A stretch of DNA of 64,000 nucleotides from Palleronia abyssalis (GCF_900302445.1 NZ_ONZF01000009.1:111569-175568); one strand, 5' to 3'; shown: positions 1 to 10,754, numbered from the stretch's first letter. Numbers and translations are program-made. The notes: a model not told the origin generated them from the letters alone.

Positions 1-617
1 TCGCCCAGGCCAAGAACGTGATCAGCGAAACCGAGATGCAGGCCCTGCAGGTCGAACAGGAATACCGCGAGCGCGCCAGCAACGAGCTTGAGACGGTCCG
101 CGCGGAGTTGACCGAACTCCTCGAGCGGGAAAAGGTGGCCAGAGACGTCCTGCAGCGTACGGAAATTCGCTCACCCGGCGACGGGTCGATCCAGAACCTG
201 AAAGTCCACACTGTCGGTTCCGTCGTCCGGCCCGGGGACGATTTGATGGAGCTCGTCCCGGAAAACGAGAAGCTCGTGATCAATGCCAAGGTCTCTCCGA
301 CCGATATCGACAACATCTCCCCAGGGCTGTCGACCGAGATCCGGCTGGCGGCTTTCAAGGCGCGTCTGATGCCGATGATCCTGGGTGAAGTCGCTTCGGT
401 CTCGAATGACGTGATCACGCCTGAAAGCCCGGACGAACAGCCCTACTACCTGGCGCGGATTGCCGTCGAGGAAGTGGATATCCCTGACGAGCTTGCGGGA
501 CGCCTGGTGGCCGGCATGCCAGCCGATGTCGTGATCATCACCGGGGAGCGCCGGGTCGTGGATTACTTCACCTCGCCCTTGCTCGACGCGGTCCGCAAGA
601 GCCTGATCGAGGAATAG
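1..617 (+). CDS. HlyD-family type I secretion periplasmic adaptor, C-terminal part
   Basis: The frame is open from the window edge (no start inside), so this is the C-terminal ~200 residues of a membrane-fusion protein that links an inner-membrane ABC exporter to a TolC-like outer-membrane channel. It begins with a coiled-coil stretch rich in Glu, Arg and Ala. The lipoyl/barrel-sandwich half follows (around IRSPGDGSIQNLKVHTVGSVV) and then the beta-barrel region (AKVSPTDIDNISPGLSTEIR), both typical of HlyD/PrtE adaptors. The ABC transporter and the substrate presumably lie upstream, outside the window. The next gene is convergent and only 3 nt away. The family is confident; the substrate is unknown. 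Confidence 0.9.
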   Translation, partial: AQAKNVISETEMQALQVEQEYRERASNELETVRAELTELLEREKVARDVLQRTEIRSPGDGSIQNLKVHTVGSVVRPGDDLMELVPENEKLVINAKVSPTDIDNISPGLSTEIRLAAFKARLMPMILGEVASVSNDVITPESPDEQPYYLARIAVEEVDIPDELAGRLVAGMPADVVIITGERRVVDYFTSPLLDAVRKSLIEE

Positions 618-620
618 GGC

Positions 621-2339
621 TCAGCCGAGCCCCGCGTCGAGATCGGCGAATGTGGATTGCAATCCGGTGATCATGACCTTCGATCCGTCGTCCATCTCGT
701 AGGTCATCGACATGGTCTCGGCGAGCGGGGCGTATTGCGCCTCAGCCTCGACCACCCATAGCCACGCCCCGCTGTCGGCAATCTCGAGATCCACGTCCTG
801 TTCGAGCAGGGTATGGATGGTCGTCTTGGCAGCACCGTTTGTCATGTCCGCGAAGACCTGGCTCACTTCGGCGGAAACATCCGGATGACCCGTCCCCGGT
901 ATCGCCCCGTACTCCTTGCCGGCATCGCTCTTCAGCAGGCCGAACTTCTCGAGCAGGTCTTCCGTGACCTCGAAGGAGGCGTAGTACACGGTCTTTCCCA
1001 GGGTGAAGGTGCTCAAGTCGAGTGACGAGGTATATGTCGAAAAAACCGAAGCCGCCGGCTTGGCCGATGTCATCTCGATGAAGGGCCCCCCTGCTCCGCC
1101 ATTCTGAGCCGGACCGGCAACCTGCGGTGCCGCACTGGAGGCATTTACCGCCTGGGGCGCGGGATCAGCAGGCGCCGCGGCCCCGACCGCCTTGCGTACG
1201 AAGCTCGATCCTTCCCGCGACAGCCCCATATCTTCCGGGGCCGAAGCATGCCAAGGCGGGTTTGCCGCATTTGGAAGAACCACATCCGAGGCCGGGGGAA
1301 GCTGGGAGGGAGCGGCGGATTGCCCGATATTCCCGGGCAGGGGCATGTCAGCATTTGCCGTATTCCCCGCCTCCCGGGGGTCGGAATTTTCCGGATGCCG
1401 GGAAATATCGATCAGGATATCGATCGGATCGATGCGGGCGACATCATCCCGCGTATCGGGAAGGCCGGTGCCGCTGGGGGAGGATGTCCCGGGGGTGGCC
1501 AGCGCCTCGAGCTGCAGAAAAACCTGCTCGAGCGGCGTGTCCTGAAGCAGTCCCAGGCCGCGATCGGACAGAACGCCGATGCCGATGGCGACGGCCGAAA
1601 GGCCCGTTGCATATCCGTTGAGCGAGATATGCCAAGGATCGCGTAGCGAAAACGTGCTTTGGGGAGACACCCACCCGGCGGCATCATCGGGACCGGGGGT
1701 GCTGTCCGAAACGTCTTCCGCCGGCTGAACCCGGGCTGCGCGCGGCATAACAACATCATCGGTCGCGCCGGTATCCTCTGGATGCGCGCCCGCGCTGAGC
1801 GGAAGCGCGACCAGATCCTCGGCGCCCAGGACAAGCGACCAGACCAATGCGGCCAGCATGGCCGCGGGATGCAGCGAGATCTGTCCGCCACCGGCTCTCA
1901 GAGAGACGACATTGCCATGCCGCTCGTGCCCATCAGTCCGGGCACCCATGATCTTCCGCGTGTAATCGGCAACAAGCGCGCGAAAATCGGCGCCGCGAAT
2001 CGCCGTCTCCAAGCTTGGGCTGTCGAGGTAGTAGATCGCGTCGATCCGGCAGAAATGGATGAAGACCTCGCCATCTGGCCGCATGAAGATGAACCACGGA
2101 TCACCTTCGTCGCTCGTGCCGCGCTCCGTTTCGGTCGCGATATCCGCCTGTTCCAGGAGATACTTGACCCGGTAGAGATCGGCCAGCTCCTGGTTGGTCC
2201 AGTCCTGGTCGGGAAGCCGGGGAGCGAGATGGATATCCGCGCAGTCGTTGTCGAAATCCAAGATCTCCCCGTCACTGACGAACGAGAGATCGTCAGCAGG
2301 TTCGTGTCGCGCGTGAGGGAACGTTACGATCGTACCCAT
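621..2339 (-). CDS. hypothetical protein next to type I secretion genes
   Basis: A 572-residue protein I do not recognise. The N-terminal ~130 residues look globular (WFIFMRPDGEVFIHFCRIDA). Two hydrophobic stretches around residues 153-175 and 237-258 could be membrane segments. A long Pro/Ala/Ser/Asp-rich low-complexity section covers roughly residues 260-400, and a more ordered C-terminal domain of about 130 residues follows. It is convergent with the HlyD gene and lies downstream of the XRE regulator on the same strand (55-nt gap). The ordered ends joined by a disordered linker suggest a surface or secretion-associated protein, but this is inference. Several shadow frames cross the linker because of its composition. 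Confidence 0.7.
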   Translation of the reverse strand: MGTIVTFPHARHEPADDLSFVSDGEILDFDNDCADIHLAPRLPDQDWTNQELADLYRVKYLLEQADIATETERGTSDEGDPWFIFMRPDGEVFIHFCRIDAIYYLDSPSLETAIRGADFRALVADYTRKIMGARTDGHERHGNVVSLRAGGGQISLHPAAMLAALVWSLVLGAEDLVALPLSAGAHPEDTGATDDVVMPRAARVQPAEDVSDSTPGPDDAAGWVSPQSTFSLRDPWHISLNGYATGLSAVAIGIGVLSDRGLGLLQDTPLEQVFLQLEALATPGTSSPSGTGLPDTRDDVARIDPIDILIDISRHPENSDPREAGNTANADMPLPGNIGQSAAPSQLPPASDVVLPNAANPPWHASAPEDMGLSREGSSFVRKAVGAAAPADPAPQAVNASSAAPQVAGPAQNGGAGGPFIEMTSAKPAASVFSTYTSSLDLSTFTLGKTVYYASFEVTEDLLEKFGLLKSDAGKEYGAIPGTGHPDVSAEVSQVFADMTNGAAKTTIHTLLEQDVDLEIADSGAWLWVVEAEAQYAPLAETMSMTYEMDDGSKVMITGLQSTFADLDAGLG

Positions 2340-2394
2340 GCCATCAGGCCCCGATATCAGGTCATGTGCGCCGGGGACGAAGACGTGATCCCGA

Positions 2395-2733
2395 TCACGC
2401 GGCGTCGTCCCCGAAGAGGATCTCGTATGTCCCTGGCTCGTAATGGCTCAGAAGCGTTTTCACAAAGGCGCGCGGCTCCTGCCCGAGTGCCTCGGCCCAT
2501 TCCGCATAGCGGTGGACCGGAATACGCCCGCGCCCGTTCTCGAGTTGCGAGATGAACGTGTAATAGTCAAGCGACAGCCGATCGGCGAGTTCACGCTGCG
2601 ACAGGCCTGCGTCTTCCCGCACCTGCTTCAACCACAGACCCAGGGTGAGTCGGTGTTCACGCGTCTCTTCGGGATTTCTTTTCAGCGTATCGACAAGCAT
2701 GCGGGTCCAACCGAGGTTCTGGTGTCCATCCAT
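2395..2733 (-). CDS. XRE-family helix-turn-helix transcriptional regulator
   Basis: A 112-residue cytoplasmic DNA-binding protein. The HTH_3/Cro-C1 motif lies at about residues 31-85: LGLWLKQVREDAGLSQRELA, then a second helix with YYTFISQLENGRGRIP. The C-terminal tail (YEPGTYEILFGDDAA) is short and acidic, with no sensor domain. It is upstream of and co-directional with the 572-residue hypothetical gene, so it may control that gene or the nearby secretion genes (inference). The length is normal for minimal XRE regulators. Confidence 0.85.
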   Translation of the reverse strand: MDGHQNLGWTRMLVDTLKRNPEETREHRLTLGLWLKQVREDAGLSQRELADRLSLDYYTFISQLENGRGRIPVHRYAEWAEALGQEPRAFVKTLLSHYEPGTYEILFGDDAA

Positions 2734-2999
2734 AACATAGGACTACGTCAAGAAGTATAGCAGTAACTGGGTCGCAGGTATGCGAAAATCGCCCCAGGTG
2801 ACGCTGCGAAAACCATGATGGCTCCCGACATGCATCCGTACGGCGAAGGGCAGCGCGCTGAATGGACGCTGTCTGCTTGCGCCGCATGATCCTGTTGTCG
2901 CGACGACGATCATGCGATCGGCCTACGGGATGCGACCGTCTTCTCTCGTCACGCGCCCGAAAACCGGGCCTCCAGAGGATGAGGGCCAGATTGGGCCTG

Positions 3000-4238
3000 T
3001 CAATTTTTCTCCGGCAGGACGGGCAGTTTGAACGTGAAGGACGTGGTTCCGTCCCCGCACGTGACCTCGATGCGACCGCCATGCGCAACGGCAATGGACG
3101 AGGCAATATGCAGACCAAGGCCGAGGCCTTCGCCTTCTTGTGTCCCCCTCCAAAAGGGCTGAAACAGTCGACGGCGCAGGTCGTCGGCAATGGCCTCCCC
3201 TCGGTTGGTTACAGAAATCGCGACCTCGCGGTCTCCTGTCGCGCCCTGAACCCCGATCGGGGCGCCCGGTGTGCCGTGACGGACAGCATTCGAGATCAGG
3301 TTCGAAACCGCCTGTGCCACGCGCGCCGCGTCGCAGTTGATGGGCCGGTCAAAAGACAAATCCAAACGTATCTCGTGCCCGGGGGATGCGGCCCTGATCT
3401 CGCCGACAACCTGCGTTATGGCAACGGCCAGGGGCGCATCGGGCGCTGCATTGACACGAATCCCGCCGCCCAGGCGCGCCTTGGCGTGCAGCATCATATT
3501 GTCGATGAGCTCGTGCATGCGATGCACCGAAGATCGCATGAGCGGCAGCATCTTCTGTGCCCGGTCGTTCAGCGGCTGTCTGGCCAGCTGTCGAAGCCCG
3601 GCTTCCAGAGCTGCCACTGGATTGCGCAGGTCGTGTCCGAGAACGGCGATGAACTGCTCCTGGGTGCGCGCCAGGTCCCGTTCATGCGCGACGAGCTGTT
3701 CTTGCGCTTCCAGCCGCTCCTCGGTTTCAAGACCCCGCCCTATGACGTCGGCGAACATCTCCAGCATCGCGACGACCCTGGGATGCTTGAGGCCACGTGG
3801 TTCGGTGTCGATCGCGCAAAGCGTGCCGAAGAAGCTGCCATCGCTGCGACGGATCGGAATGGAGGCATAGCTGACGATGCCGAACTTGGTCGCGATCGGA
3901 TGGTTGCGATAGATATCGTCGGTTGCCACGTCATCGAACAGGACCTTCCGGGAGGTTTCCCGGACCGATTGACAGAAGGTCGACTCGATCTCGATCTCGT
4001 CGCCCTCCAACAAGCCGAAATCGATCTCGTCCACGGTCCGGCAGGCAACCCATCTATCGGCCGTGACCCGGGCAACGGCAGCAAAGCGGGTATCCGTGGC
4101 GAGCATGACGGTTTCGAGGATGGTGCGGACGAGATCACTGTTGGCCAGCATCTCGATATCGGCCTGAAAGTCATGCGCCCGGGCCTGGAACGCTGCATGG
4201 TCCTGGATGAGACCGCGTCGAAGACCCTCGTTCTGCAT
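3000..4238 (-). CDS. GAF-domain sensor histidine kinase
   Basis: A 412-residue soluble kinase with no transmembrane segment. A GAF sensor domain covers about residues 30-175 (FCQSVRETSRKVLFDDVATD is typical). The dimerisation/phosphoacceptor H-box follows, with His about 202 in FIAVLGHDLRNPVAALE. The HATPase_c domain has an N-box (VAQAVSNLISNAVRHG) and a G-box (GEGLGLGLHIASSIAVAHGG). There is no receiver domain and no response regulator beside it, so the partner is elsewhere. This family (GAF-HisKA-HATPase, HWE-unlike) often senses light, redox or small ligands; the signal cannot be read from the sequence. Confidence 0.92.
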   Translation of the reverse strand: MQNEGLRRGLIQDHAAFQARAHDFQADIEMLANSDLVRTILETVMLATDTRFAAVARVTADRWVACRTVDEIDFGLLEGDEIEIESTFCQSVRETSRKVLFDDVATDDIYRNHPIATKFGIVSYASIPIRRSDGSFFGTLCAIDTEPRGLKHPRVVAMLEMFADVIGRGLETEERLEAQEQLVAHERDLARTQEQFIAVLGHDLRNPVAALEAGLRQLARQPLNDRAQKMLPLMRSSVHRMHELIDNMMLHAKARLGGGIRVNAAPDAPLAVAITQVVGEIRAASPGHEIRLDLSFDRPINCDAARVAQAVSNLISNAVRHGTPGAPIGVQGATGDREVAISVTNRGEAIADDLRRRLFQPFWRGTQEGEGLGLGLHIASSIAVAHGGRIEVTCGDGTTSFTFKLPVLPEKN

Positions 4239-4718
4239 GTTCAGCCCTTGTCAGATCATATGCCGCATTTCGCTCGACTTAGAATGAGCGCGAATATCTC
4301 AAAATACACGAGGATCACTGGAATGCACTGCGGGGCCTCACGGACTACGTCCTAAAACGTACGCCCGGGCAAAGCCTCTGCCCGCGACGCTCCATAGACG
4401 AAAGTCCCCTTCCACCCGGCATACTTGGTGCTACTGACCTGTCACTCAAGGCTGGTTGGGAACCGTCTGCTCCAGGGCTTCTCGACAGGGCAGAAATTGT
4501 CCTTGGTGAAAATATACAAACTCTCAGCACATATAGAGGCTGTTTCTTGTTCCTCGAAGACCCCAAGCGTCCAAGCACGCTGCCTTCGCACGATTTCATG
4601 GCGGCCTTTCCTTATGCGCACGTCGCCTACACGCTCGACATGGCGGTGATCGATCTCAACTGGCGGCACGGTCAGATGACGGGCGGACCACGCGAAGCGG
4701 CGGTGAGGCGCAATCCAT
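4239..4718. other. non-coding or unassigned stretch
   Basis: About 480 bp between the start of the histidine kinase and the end of the DprE1-like gene, both on the minus strand. The first ~100 bp must hold the kinase promoter. A plus-strand frame stays open from about 4285 to 4753 but has no usable start near its beginning and no recognisable domain, so I do not call it a gene. Confidence 0.5.
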
Positions 4719-6044
4719 TCAAAGAGATAGTCTGTCAGACTGGGCCGATTTGAATCTTTCCGCCCATCCCTGCTCTGCCCGGAGGGTGCGCATTTCGCCC
4801 CCCCTCGGATCGGTACGATGGAACGTCTCTGCGTCGAGACGGGCATCCTTGGCGAGGTAGAACCGCCCCTTGTGGGTCGAAGCAATCGCTTCGAGATGTT
4901 TCATGAGATCGCCGATCCCCTTCGAGACCGGAAAATCGAGCGCCAGCGTGTAGCCCGCCATCGGAAAGGAAAACCGGCTTTCCTGAGCGCCAAGCTTCTT
5001 CAGGACCGCCAGAAAGGATCCAGCGCCCGAAGCTGACACGGCTCGAAGCAAGTCGGCCAGACCAGCTTCGGCCCGGTGAAGCGGCAGGACGCACTGGAAC
5101 TGCACAAAGCCCCGCCGCCCGTAGATCCGGTTCCATCCCAGGATGGCGTCGAGCGGGTAAAAATAGTTGTCCCACCCGACGAGCCGGGATGTACGCTGCC
5201 GCTGGCCGGCCCGGTAGTAGACCGCGTTGAAGGCCCCCACGCTGTAGCGGTTGAGCGTCGCTCCGGGCAAATCGACGGGGACCGACAGGCGCCGCCGCGG
5301 GGGGACGTGGTAGGGATACTCGCGTTGCCATGGGTCCAGCTCGGCCAGGCTTGCGTGCTCTCCCAGCTGCAGCAGGGACCTGCCCAAGGATTTGCCGCGG
5401 GCCAGGCAATCGATCCAGGCCGCGCTGTAGTGTGACGCGTCCGCGGCCTCGAACGCCGCCATGGTCTCATCGAGCGAGGCGGTCGCGACCGTGGTCTGGC
5501 GTATCCAGGCGCTTTCCACGGGGCGCAGACGGATCGCGGCGCGCAGGATGATCCCGGTCAGGCCCATGCCGCCCAGGGTCCATTCGAAAAGATCGCGGTT
5601 CCGGTCGCGGCTGCAGACCCGAATGTGTCCGTCGGATCCCAGCACGTCGATCCAGTCCACGAACGCGCCGAAACTGCCGTCCCTATGGTGGTTCTTGCCG
5701 TGGACATCGGCCGCGATCATACCGCCAAGGGTGACGTATTTCGTGCCCGGCGTGACGGCCGGAAACCAGCCTTTTGGAAGGAAGGTCTCGAGGATGTCGC
5801 AAAGACGGACACCCGCTTCGGCGACCAGTTGCCCCCGGTCGGGATCAAAGGACAGCATGCGATTGAAATGGCGCATGTCCACGGTCGCGGGCCGGCCTAT
5901 TGCGCTGTCGCCATAGGCGCGGCCGTTGCCCCGGGCAATGACGGATGGTTGGCCGCGCAGGATTCCTTGCAAAGCATCGAGATCGCGAGGGGCATAAAGC
6001 TCTGTCTCGAGGACGGGATACCGCCCCCATCCGGAAAGGTTCAT
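4719..6044 (-). CDS. dprE1: DprE1-like FAD-dependent decaprenylphosphoryl-ribose 2-oxidase
   Basis: A 441-residue FAD enzyme of the VAO/PCMH fold. DprE1 oxidises C2 of decaprenylphosphoryl-ribose, the first half of epimerisation to the arabinose donor. Seen: the FAD-binding segment VIARGNGRAYGDSA (about 35-48), the family signature TPGTKYVTLGGMIAADVHGK with NHH next to it (98-120), and the C-terminal lysine motif FYLAKDARLD. The residue equivalent to mycobacterial Cys387 is Ala368 (in GYTLALDFP), so the benzothiazinone-reactive cysteine is absent. A UbiA-type phosphoribosyltransferase lies 59 nt upstream on the same strand, and a DprE2-like reductase lies 14 kb away. Rhizobial noe genes for arabinosylated Nod factor use the same logic (established knowledge). 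Confidence 0.85.
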   Translation of the reverse strand: MNLSGWGRYPVLETELYAPRDLDALQGILRGQPSVIARGNGRAYGDSAIGRPATVDMRHFNRMLSFDPDRGQLVAEAGVRLCDILETFLPKGWFPAVTPGTKYVTLGGMIAADVHGKNHHRDGSFGAFVDWIDVLGSDGHIRVCSRDRNRDLFEWTLGGMGLTGIILRAAIRLRPVESAWIRQTTVATASLDETMAAFEAADASHYSAAWIDCLARGKSLGRSLLQLGEHASLAELDPWQREYPYHVPPRRRLSVPVDLPGATLNRYSVGAFNAVYYRAGQRQRTSRLVGWDNYFYPLDAILGWNRIYGRRGFVQFQCVLPLHRAEAGLADLLRAVSASGAGSFLAVLKKLGAQESRFSFPMAGYTLALDFPVSKGIGDLMKHLEAIASTHKGRFYLAKDARLDAETFHRTDPRGGEMRTLRAEQGWAERFKSAQSDRLSL

Positions 6045-6103
6045 GGGCCTGTTCCTACCATGCGGACGCGCTGGATGGCATCGGGACCGCGGGCTGTCGA
6101 GAT

Positions 6104-6997
6104 TTAGACATGGGCTGCCGCCAGAACGCAGGCCGCGATCAGCAGCCCGCAGATACGGCTCGCCCCGTCCCGGGCCGCGAAAACGATCGGATCGTCATGC
6201 ATGAGGCCACGATGCGTGATGAGGACCGTCCGGGTGATCCAGTAGAGAAGGACTGCACATCCTCCCCAGAGCAGTTCGGGCCGGCCATAGAGCCCGGAGA
6301 CAGCGGCGGATTCGATATAGAGGGCCAGAACGAGCACCGAGACGTAGCCTGCCGCGATCGAGATCATCGAGATGACAGGCAGGTCATGATCGCTGTATCC
6401 CCGCCCTGCCGTATTTTTTACCCCGCGCCCGGTGATGTCGACGAGCTCGGCCTGTCGCTTGACGGCAGCCAGAGCCAGAAAGAAGAACAACGAGAACGCG
6501 AGCAACCAGGTCGAGGGCGGGATGTCCGTGGCCACCCCGCCCGCGACGATGCGGATCGTGTAAAGCCCCGCCAGGACCACGATGTCGATGACCGCGTATT
6601 TCTTGAGGCGTATCGAATAGGCCGTGGTCAGAAGCATGTAAGCCAGGATCATCCCAAAGAAGCCGGGGCCCTGAAGCAGGGCCAGAAGACCTCCCGCCAG
6701 GAACAACCCCCCCGCCATCCAGATCCCCCTGGCGACGGGGATCAAACCGGCCGCGAACGGCCGTGTCCGCTTGCGCGGATGCGCCCGGTCGGCGGAAATA
6801 TCGAGAATGTCGTTCACGACATAGACCCCGGATGCAACGAGACAGAAGGCCGCCAGGGCGAGGGTGGCCTGCCAGAGGATGTCCGCCTCGAACCGATGCC
6901 CGCCCAGAACCGGCAGAAAGACCAGCAGGTTCTTGCCCCATTGATGCGGGCGAAGGGCCCTGACATGGGGTCCGGGCCGGAGGCGTGCATCTGTCAT
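6104..6997 (-). CDS. UbiA-family prenyltransferase, DPPR-synthase-like
   Basis: A 297-residue polytopic membrane enzyme predicted to transfer 5-phosphoribose from PRPP to polyprenyl phosphate. The first Asp-rich motif is in VNDILDISADRAHPRKRTRP and the second around YSIRLKKYAVIDIVVLAG; 8-9 hydrophobic segments are visible. The frame stays open far upstream into gmd on the other strand. I chose the ATG at 6997 because it follows a GAGAAAGG ribosome site and gives the family length. It is co-directional with and just upstream of the DprE1-like gene, consistent with successive steps. No separate DPPR phosphatase is visible in the window. Confidence 0.87.
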   Translation of the reverse strand: MTDARLRPGPHVRALRPHQWGKNLLVFLPVLGGHRFEADILWQATLALAAFCLVASGVYVVNDILDISADRAHPRKRTRPFAAGLIPVARGIWMAGGLFLAGGLLALLQGPGFFGMILAYMLLTTAYSIRLKKYAVIDIVVLAGLYTIRIVAGGVATDIPPSTWLLAFSLFFFLALAAVKRQAELVDITGRGVKNTAGRGYSDHDLPVISMISIAAGYVSVLVLALYIESAAVSGLYGRPELLWGGCAVLLYWITRTVLITHRGLMHDDPIVFAARDGASRICGLLIAACVLAAAHV

Positions 6998-7126
6998 TGC
7001 GGGCCTTTCTCGAGGTTGCGGAGGAACACGTCTGCAAGGACAGGGACCTTGTCGGGCAAACCGGGCCCCGAGGCCATATCCACCACCCCTGCCGGGCCTG
7101 TTGCAATGCATCTGCTGCCCGAGTAG

Positions 7127-8179
<1,053 letters not shown>

Positions 8180-8182
8180 TCC

Positions 8183-9130
8183 GTGATGCCTGCCACGCCG
8201 CGTATTCTGGTCATCGGGGCCCGGGGCTTCGTCGGACGTCACCTCGTGGCGCTCCTCGAAAAGGAGCACGGACCGGACGCGGTCATAGCGACAGGACGGG
8301 ACGGTGAAGCCGACCAGCGCCGTCTTGATATCCGCGACACCGACATGACCCGTGTGGCGCTGGAGGAAATCCGGCCGACCCATGTCGTCAATCTCGCCGG
8401 CCTGGCCGCGCCGGCCGAAGCGCGGCGTCTCGAGAGCGCCGCCTGGGAACTGCATGTCCATGCGCCGCTCGCCCTGGGGCGTCTGCTCGGCGAGACCTGT
8501 CCTGAGGCCTGGCTTTTGCACGTCGGCTCTGGCCTGGCCTACGGGCGGCAGGCGCTGCACGGCGCTCCCGTGCGCGAAACCGAGCCCCTCGAGCCCATGG
8601 ACCCTTACGGCGCGACCAAGGCGGCCGGCGACATTGCCGTCGGCGCGCTGGCCTCCGAGGGCATCAGGGTCGTGCGCCTCAGACCGTTCAACCATACAGG
8701 CCCCGGCCAGAGCGAGGATTTCGCGATCCCTGCCTTCGCCGCGCAGATCGCCCGGATCGAGGCAGGTCAGAGCGCGCCCGTCCTCTCTGTCGGCAATCTC
8801 GAGGCCGCGCGCGATTTTCTGCATGTGTCCGACGTGGTCCATGCCTATGCCGCCCTGATCCGCGCCAGCGACAAGCTTGTATCCGGCGACATCTACAACG
8901 TCGCCTCCGGCACCCCCCAGGTCATGAGAACGCTTCTCGAACGGTTGCTCACCCTGTCCACGGCCCGGATCGAGATCCGGACCGATCCTGCCCGCCAGCG
9001 CGCCAGCGACCTGCCAACGATTGCCGGCGCGGCCACGCGCCTTGAGGAGCGTACAGGATGGAGGCCACGCATCGGGTGCGATGAAATGCTGTCCGATGTC
9101 TTGCGCGATTGCAGGTCCCGGACCCGCTGA
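8183..9130 (+). CDS. rmd: GDP-4-keto-6-deoxymannose reductase / NAD-dependent epimerase
   Basis: A 315-residue extended SDR that probably reduces the Gmd product to GDP-D-rhamnose. Seen: Rossmann LVIGARGFVGRHLVALL, LHVGSGLAYG (catalytic Ser region), YxxxK in MDPYGATKAAGD, and RPFNHTGPGQSEDFAIPAFA, which is typical of Rmd. The start may be the GTG at 8183 or the ATG at 8186; they differ by one residue. It sits directly after gmd and before a glycosyltransferase. A GDP-talose or GDP-perosamine route is less likely, since no aminotransferase is present. Confidence 0.87.
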   Translation: MMPATPRILVIGARGFVGRHLVALLEKEHGPDAVIATGRDGEADQRRLDIRDTDMTRVALEEIRPTHVVNLAGLAAPAEARRLESAAWELHVHAPLALGRLLGETCPEAWLLHVGSGLAYGRQALHGAPVRETEPLEPMDPYGATKAAGDIAVGALASEGIRVVRLRPFNHTGPGQSEDFAIPAFAAQIARIEAGQSAPVLSVGNLEAARDFLHVSDVVHAYAALIRASDKLVSGDIYNVASGTPQVMRTLLERLLTLSTARIEIRTDPARQRASDLPTIAGAATRLEERTGWRPRIGCDEMLSDVLRDCRSRTR

Positions 9131-9172
9131 AAACACCGGACCCGTCGCAAGGGTCCGCGCCTGGAGATCGAC

Positions 9173-10618
9173 ATGCCCCAATCCACCCCCCAGAAGAAAA
9201 TTTTCTTCGATGTCTCCTCGATTCGGGAGTACCTCACGCGGACGACCAGATACTCCGGCATCCAGAGGGTCGTGGCCAATATCCTGTCGGAACTTCTGGC
9301 GATTGTCCCCCGGGAGCGGATGTATCTGAGCTACCTCGACCAAAAGACGAACCGCTACGTGGCGATCTCCTGCACGGATATCGAAGCCGATCTGACCGAT
9401 CCCGAGGACATGCTCGCTCTTCTGCAGCCCGATCTGCCGATGCGCGGCACGGTTCCGGCACTGCGCAAGTACCGCAAGCAACCCTGGAAATACTACTTTC
9501 ACCTCTACCGCCTGGATCTGGCCGCGATGCGGGGCAAGGACGGCTCGTTGCGTCGCTACGACATGACAATTCCGCAATGGAAGGCACAGCGCCGCGCGAA
9601 GGCCGGGAAAGAAATGCCGCATTCCAGGGTATCGACGCAGGATGTCTTCGAGATTGTCACCCCTGGCGACGATCTGATCCTGCTCGATTCAAGCTGGACC
9701 GATGCCTTCAAGGCAGTTTTCGCGCAGGCGAAGACCAAGAACATGACCGTCCGGACCCTCGTCTACGATCTCATTCCGATCCTGCATCCCGAAACCACCA
9801 ACGATACGATGCCGATGATCTTCCACGAGTGGCTCCTGTCGTCGACGGAGTACACGACCTCCTACATGACGATTTCGGAGGCGACGAAACGCGATCTGGA
9901 ACGGTTCTTCGAGATCTACGACCACACGTTCGAGGTGGACGTCCTGGCCCTGACCCAGGAACGCCTGAAACCTGCGCAGGACCAGGGCCCACGCAAGGGG
10001 CCCCTGAGCGCGTCGGTCTCCGAAGATGGCTACCCCCTTCTGGCCCGCGCCGGCATGCTCGACACCCGTCTGCGCTCGGTGGTCTTTCGCCCCTTCGTTC
10101 TCGTGGTGGGAACGATCGAGATGCGCAAGAACGTCTGGCGCATCGCCATGGCCTGGAAGAAGCTCGTTGACGAAGGGTATACCGACCTGCCGCAGCTTGT
10201 CTTCGCAGGCCGGCTGGGCTGGTGCCGGGAAAATTTCGACGCTCTCCTGGAGGGCACCGGCAACGTCTATGGCTATGTCCATGTCTTCGACGGCCCATCG
10301 GATGACGAGCTGACCTTTCTCTACGAGCAGTGCCTCTTCACCATGATGCCCAGCATCTACGAAGGCTGGGGCCTGCCCGTCGGCGAGGCGCTGAGCTACG
10401 GCAAGACGGCCATCGTCTCCGACGGCTCCTCGCTGCCGGAGGTGGGCGGCGATCTCGTGGAGTATTGCGACCCCGGCTCCGTCGACAGCATCGCCCAGGC
10501 CGTCCGGACCCTTGTCGCCACCCCGGAGCGGCGGTTGGAGCTCGAGCGCAGGATTTCCCAGGCGCACCTGCGCCGCTGGCGGGACGTGGCAGAGGATCTC
10601 CTCGAGATCACCGGCTGA
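9173..10618 (+). CDS. glycosyltransferase family 4 (GT-B), probable mannosyl/rhamnosyltransferase
   Basis: A 481-residue cytoplasmic GT-B enzyme. The N-terminal domain starts FFDVSSIREYLTRTTRYSGI and carries YSGIQRVV. The C-terminal nucleotide-sugar domain has the GT4 pattern: VVGTIEMRKNVWRIAMAWKK, QLVFAGRLGW, and MPSIYEGWGLPVGEALSYGK with the ExxxxxGxxxxE motif. Its position right after gmd-rmd suggests use of GDP-mannose or GDP-rhamnose. It is a paralogue of the gene at 13511: both share the N-terminal FD..S/T...GI.RVV pattern and the EGWGLP block. The gap to rmd is 42 nt, so this is one transcription unit. Confidence 0.9.
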   Translation: MPQSTPQKKIFFDVSSIREYLTRTTRYSGIQRVVANILSELLAIVPRERMYLSYLDQKTNRYVAISCTDIEADLTDPEDMLALLQPDLPMRGTVPALRKYRKQPWKYYFHLYRLDLAAMRGKDGSLRRYDMTIPQWKAQRRAKAGKEMPHSRVSTQDVFEIVTPGDDLILLDSSWTDAFKAVFAQAKTKNMTVRTLVYDLIPILHPETTNDTMPMIFHEWLLSSTEYTTSYMTISEATKRDLERFFEIYDHTFEVDVLALTQERLKPAQDQGPRKGPLSASVSEDGYPLLARAGMLDTRLRSVVFRPFVLVVGTIEMRKNVWRIAMAWKKLVDEGYTDLPQLVFAGRLGWCRENFDALLEGTGNVYGYVHVFDGPSDDELTFLYEQCLFTMMPSIYEGWGLPVGEALSYGKTAIVSDGSSLPEVGGDLVEYCDPGSVDSIAQAVRTLVATPERRLELERRISQAHLRRWRDVAEDLLEITG

Positions 10619-10754
10619 TCCTGGGCCGCCGGGTCCTATCGTCGATATCGCCGGGCCTGTGATCGGCCTTAGCAGACGTGAGATCGTGACCGGGCAAGAG
10701 CGATGCGTCACCGGGTGCAAGGCCAGGGTTCGCGGGCGTGGCGATCCGTGCGTC

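Noticed and set aside
2862..4355. 497-codon plus-strand frame
   Set aside because: Antisense shadow of the histidine kinase.
4285..4753. 156-codon open frame upstream of the histidine kinase
   Set aside because: No start codon with a ribosome site until deep inside the frame, no recognisable domain, and it runs into the DprE1-like gene.
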